Shown here piece by piece: positions 5,200-7,330 of a stretch of DNA of 7,330 bases. Every line of letters begins with the position of its first letter. Within the stretch, counting starts at the first letter, position 1. The stretch lies in NCBI GenBank assembly GCA_964498605.1, contig CAZCHK010000076.1:1-7330 (forward strand), written 5' to 3'. The stretch is from JBGQAS01 sp964498605 (GTDB taxonomy: Bacteria > Chloroflexota > Anaerolineae > Anaerolineales > Anaerolineaceae). The notes under the pieces are model-generated. The model was not told the DNA's origin and searched no databases. It saw only the letters and a list, made by a program, of their open reading frames with translations. A program made the translations under genes and the position numbers.

Positions 5200-7269
5200 A
5201 TGTCCCGCACGAAAAGTCTCGAGCGTTACCGCAATATTGGAATTATTGCTCACATTGATGCTGGCAAAACGACCACCACCGAACGTATTCTGTTTTATAC
5301 CGGCAAGACATATCGCATTGGCTCCGTTGACGATGGCACGACCATAACAGATTACCTTGCGCAGGAACGCGAACGTGGAATCACGATCGTTTCAGCCGCG
5401 GTGACAACTGAATGGAACGATCATCAGATCAACATTATCGACACACCGGGACACATAGATTTCACCGCCGAGGTTCAGCGCTCGTTGAGAGTGCTTGACG
5501 GCGGTGTTGTTGTTTTTGATGCCACCCAGGGCGTGGAACCTCAGAGCGAAACTGTCTGGAGACAGGCAGATCGCTACAAGGTGCCCAGGATATGTTTTAT
5601 CAATAAAATGGACCGGGTAGGTGCTTCTTTCGATATGTCCGTTGATTCAATTCGCCAGCGCTTGGGCGCGAACCCGATCAAAATGCAGATACCCATCGGT
5701 GAAGAAGCGAATTTCACTGGTGTCATTGATATTCTCACTCAAAAAGCAGTTTACTGGGAAGACGAGTTGGGGAAAGAACCCCGGACTACGGATATCCCAC
5801 CAGACATGCGGACATTGGCTCACGAGAGCCGAAACCAATTAATTGAAAAAATATCGGAACTGGATGATCTCCTGACGGTTAAATTCCTTGAAGAAGAAGA
5901 GATCAGCCTGGCAGAAATGAAAGCTGCTCTGCGGAAGGCCGTTCTTTCTGGAAAAGCCACCCCGGTGTTTTGCGGCTCGTCGTTAAGAAACAAAGGAATT
6001 CAATTACTGCTGGATGGGATCGTCGACTATCTGCCTTCTCCGTATGATATTCCTCCTGTTGTGGCTGTGGATCCCGTAAAAAACGTGGAAGTGCAGCGAG
6101 AACCGAAAGATGACGCCCCGCTGAGCGCACTGGTATTCAAGATCGTCAGCGATCCGTATGTTGGCAGATTGGCCTATGTCCGCGTGTACTCCGGCACGTT
6201 CGCGCAAGGGACCATGGTCCTGAATTCGATTAAAGGCAAAAAGGAACGGGTCGGAAGGTTGCTGCGGATGTACGCCGACCACCGGGAGGATATCTCGGAG
6301 GTCATGGCCGGTGACATAGGCGCCGTGATCGGGTTGAAAGACACCTTCACCGGTGATACCCTGTGTGATCAACATCACCCAGTGGTTTTGGAGAACATCA
6401 GTTTTCCGGAGCCGGTCATCTCAGTGGCCATCGAGCCGAAAACCAGTGCCGACCAGGATAAGCTGGGATCGGCTTTGCGCAAGCTTTCAGAGGAAGACCC
6501 GACATTTAAGGTCCATACGGATGAAAATACTGCCCAAACCATCATATCCGGGATGGGTGAACTCCATCTGGACGTGCTCATTGACAGAATGTTCCGCGAA
6601 TTTAATGTTCAGGCCAATGTCGGCAAACCCAGGGTATCATACAGAGAGACCATACTCAAATCGGTCATCAATCACAGCCACAAGTATGTCAAGCAGACGG
6701 GTGGCAAAGGTTTCTACGGACATGTGATCATTAATGTCGAGCCGATCAGCAGGGGAAATGGGGTAATATTTGAGAACAAAGCAAGTGGAAGTGATGTCCC
6801 CAAGGACTATGTTAACGCAGTCGAAAAAGGAATCATGGAAGCTACCGATTCTGGTATTTTGGCTGGTTACCCGATCACCGATATCAAGGTGACGCTCACT
6901 GGTGGATCTTTCCATGAAGTGGATTCAAATGAAATGGCATTCAAAATGGCGGCGAATTTCGCCTTTAAGGAAGCCATGAAAAAAGGGTCACCCATCCTGC
7001 TTGAACCGATCATGAAAGTCGAAGTTCATGTACCGGAGGAGTACATGGGTGATGTCATATCTCAGCTGAGCTCAAGAAGAGGATTAATCCAGTCGACGGA
7101 ACCTCGACCCGGAAAAGCACAGGCAATTCACGCTTTCATGCCTGTGGGAGAGATGTTCGGATATGCCACAGAACTGCGCTCGTGCAGCCAGGGTCGGGGG
7201 CTGTTCTCTATGGAATTCGACCATTACGAACAGGTTTCGAGCTCCGTGGCAGAGAAGTTATTGGCATAG
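5200..7269 (+). CDS. fusA: Elongation factor G (translocation GTPase)
   Basis: EF-G (689 aa, near the usual 690-705) uses GTP to move tRNAs and mRNA through the ribosome and, with RRF, helps recycle it. G motifs: AHIDAGKTT (17-25), RGITI (59-63), DTPGH (81-85, with catalytic His85), NKMD (135-138) and GSS (259-261, where GSA is usual). Domain II starts near 305, domain III near 404 (GMGELHLDV at 451-459), domain IV near 480 with tip loops GGKGFYGHV (501-509) and SFHEVDSNEMAF (His572 at the tip), and domain V near 600 (EPIMKVEV, EYMGDV, FGYATELRS). The switch I stretch TITDYLAQERERGITI differs from the common MDWMEQEQERGITI form. Position between rpsG and tuf supports the primary translocase. 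The start is fixed by an in-frame stop just upstream; Shine-Dalgarno spacing is odd. Confidence 0.97.
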   Translation: MSRTKSLERYRNIGIIAHIDAGKTTTTERILFYTGKTYRIGSVDDGTTITDYLAQERERGITIVSAAVTTEWNDHQINIIDTPGHIDFTAEVQRSLRVLDGGVVVFDATQGVEPQSETVWRQADRYKVPRICFINKMDRVGASFDMSVDSIRQRLGANPIKMQIPIGEEANFTGVIDILTQKAVYWEDELGKEPRTTDIPPDMRTLAHESRNQLIEKISELDDLLTVKFLEEEEISLAEMKAALRKAVLSGKATPVFCGSSLRNKGIQLLLDGIVDYLPSPYDIPPVVAVDPVKNVEVQREPKDDAPLSALVFKIVSDPYVGRLAYVRVYSGTFAQGTMVLNSIKGKKERVGRLLRMYADHREDISEVMAGDIGAVIGLKDTFTGDTLCDQHHPVVLENISFPEPVISVAIEPKTSADQDKLGSALRKLSEEDPTFKVHTDENTAQTIISGMGELHLDVLIDRMFREFNVQANVGKPRVSYRETILKSVINHSHKYVKQTGGKGFYGHVIINVEPISRGNGVIFENKASGSDVPKDYVNAVEKGIMEATDSGILAGYPITDIKVTLTGGSFHEVDSNEMAFKMAANFAFKEAMKKGSPILLEPIMKVEVHVPEEYMGDVISQLSSRRGLIQSTEPRPGKAQAIHAFMPVGEMFGYATELRSCSQGRGLFSMEFDHYEQVSSSVAEKLLA

Positions 7270-7292
7270 GATTCAGATAAAGGAGAGACAGG

Positions 7293-7330
7293 ATGGCAAA
7301 GCAGAAGTTTGAACGGAACAAGCCGCATTT
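7293..7330 (+). CDS. tuf: Elongation factor Tu, N-terminal fragment cut by the window end
   Basis: Only 12 codons are present: [12 protein letters not shown], which matches the standard EF-Tu start ([20 protein letters not shown]). AAAGGAG (7279-7285) stands seven bases before the ATG. EF-Tu carries aminoacyl-tRNA to the ribosome as a GTP complex. It follows fusA by 23 nt with no promoter or terminator between them, so it is probably the next gene of the same operon. The GTPase motifs lie beyond the window. Identity rests on the N-terminal match plus the conserved gene order. Confidence 0.9.
   Translation, partial: [12 protein letters not shown]

Noticed and set aside
4252..7330. The str operon as part of a novel system or horizontally acquired island.
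   Set aside because: Gene order rpsL-rpsG-fusA-tuf is universal core order and all proteins are full-length and conserved; nothing accessory is present.

Overview
This window holds a bacterial transcription and translation core locus. On the plus strand it carries rpoB (RNA polymerase beta), rpsL (S12), rpsG (S7), fusA (EF-G) and the first 12 codons of tuf (EF-Tu). All four complete proteins keep their diagnostic motifs and have no frameshifts or truncations. Nothing points to mobile elements, CRISPR, tRNA or rRNA, or a cargo system. My best guess for the host is a Chloroflexota bacterium, perhaps Anaerolineae-like. I base this on overall protein character and on the unusual gene order, and confidence is low to moderate because no database search was possible.

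Layout. Bases 1-54 are too short to assign and may be the end of an upstream gene. Bases 55-83 are a near-consensus housekeeping promoter (TTGACC, 17 bp, TATAAT), followed by a leader of about 70 nt with a small hairpin, then rpoB (160-4083). A second near-consensus promoter (TTGACG, 17 bp, extended TGtTATAAT) at 4080-4108 overlaps the rpoB stop codon. It opens a leader of about 137 nt that can fold into several mutually exclusive hairpins, the last of which is terminator-like. Then come rpsL, rpsG, fusA and tuf, separated by 25, 29 and 23 nt, which looks like one operon.

How it works together. RpoB is the catalytic beta subunit of RNA polymerase. S12 and S7 build the decoding centre and the head of the 30S subunit. 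EF-G translocates the ribosome and EF-Tu delivers aminoacyl-tRNA. Each of the two units has its own strong promoter. The most notable points are: (1) rpoC is not between rpoB and rpsL, where most bacteria have it; (2) RpoB carries an extra Trp-rich helical segment of about 136 residues in its C-terminal third, at a different place from the E. coli SI2 insertion; (3) the rpsL leader has the form of a transcription attenuator. I found no sign of a wholly new multi-gene system; the novelty, if any, lies in these three points.
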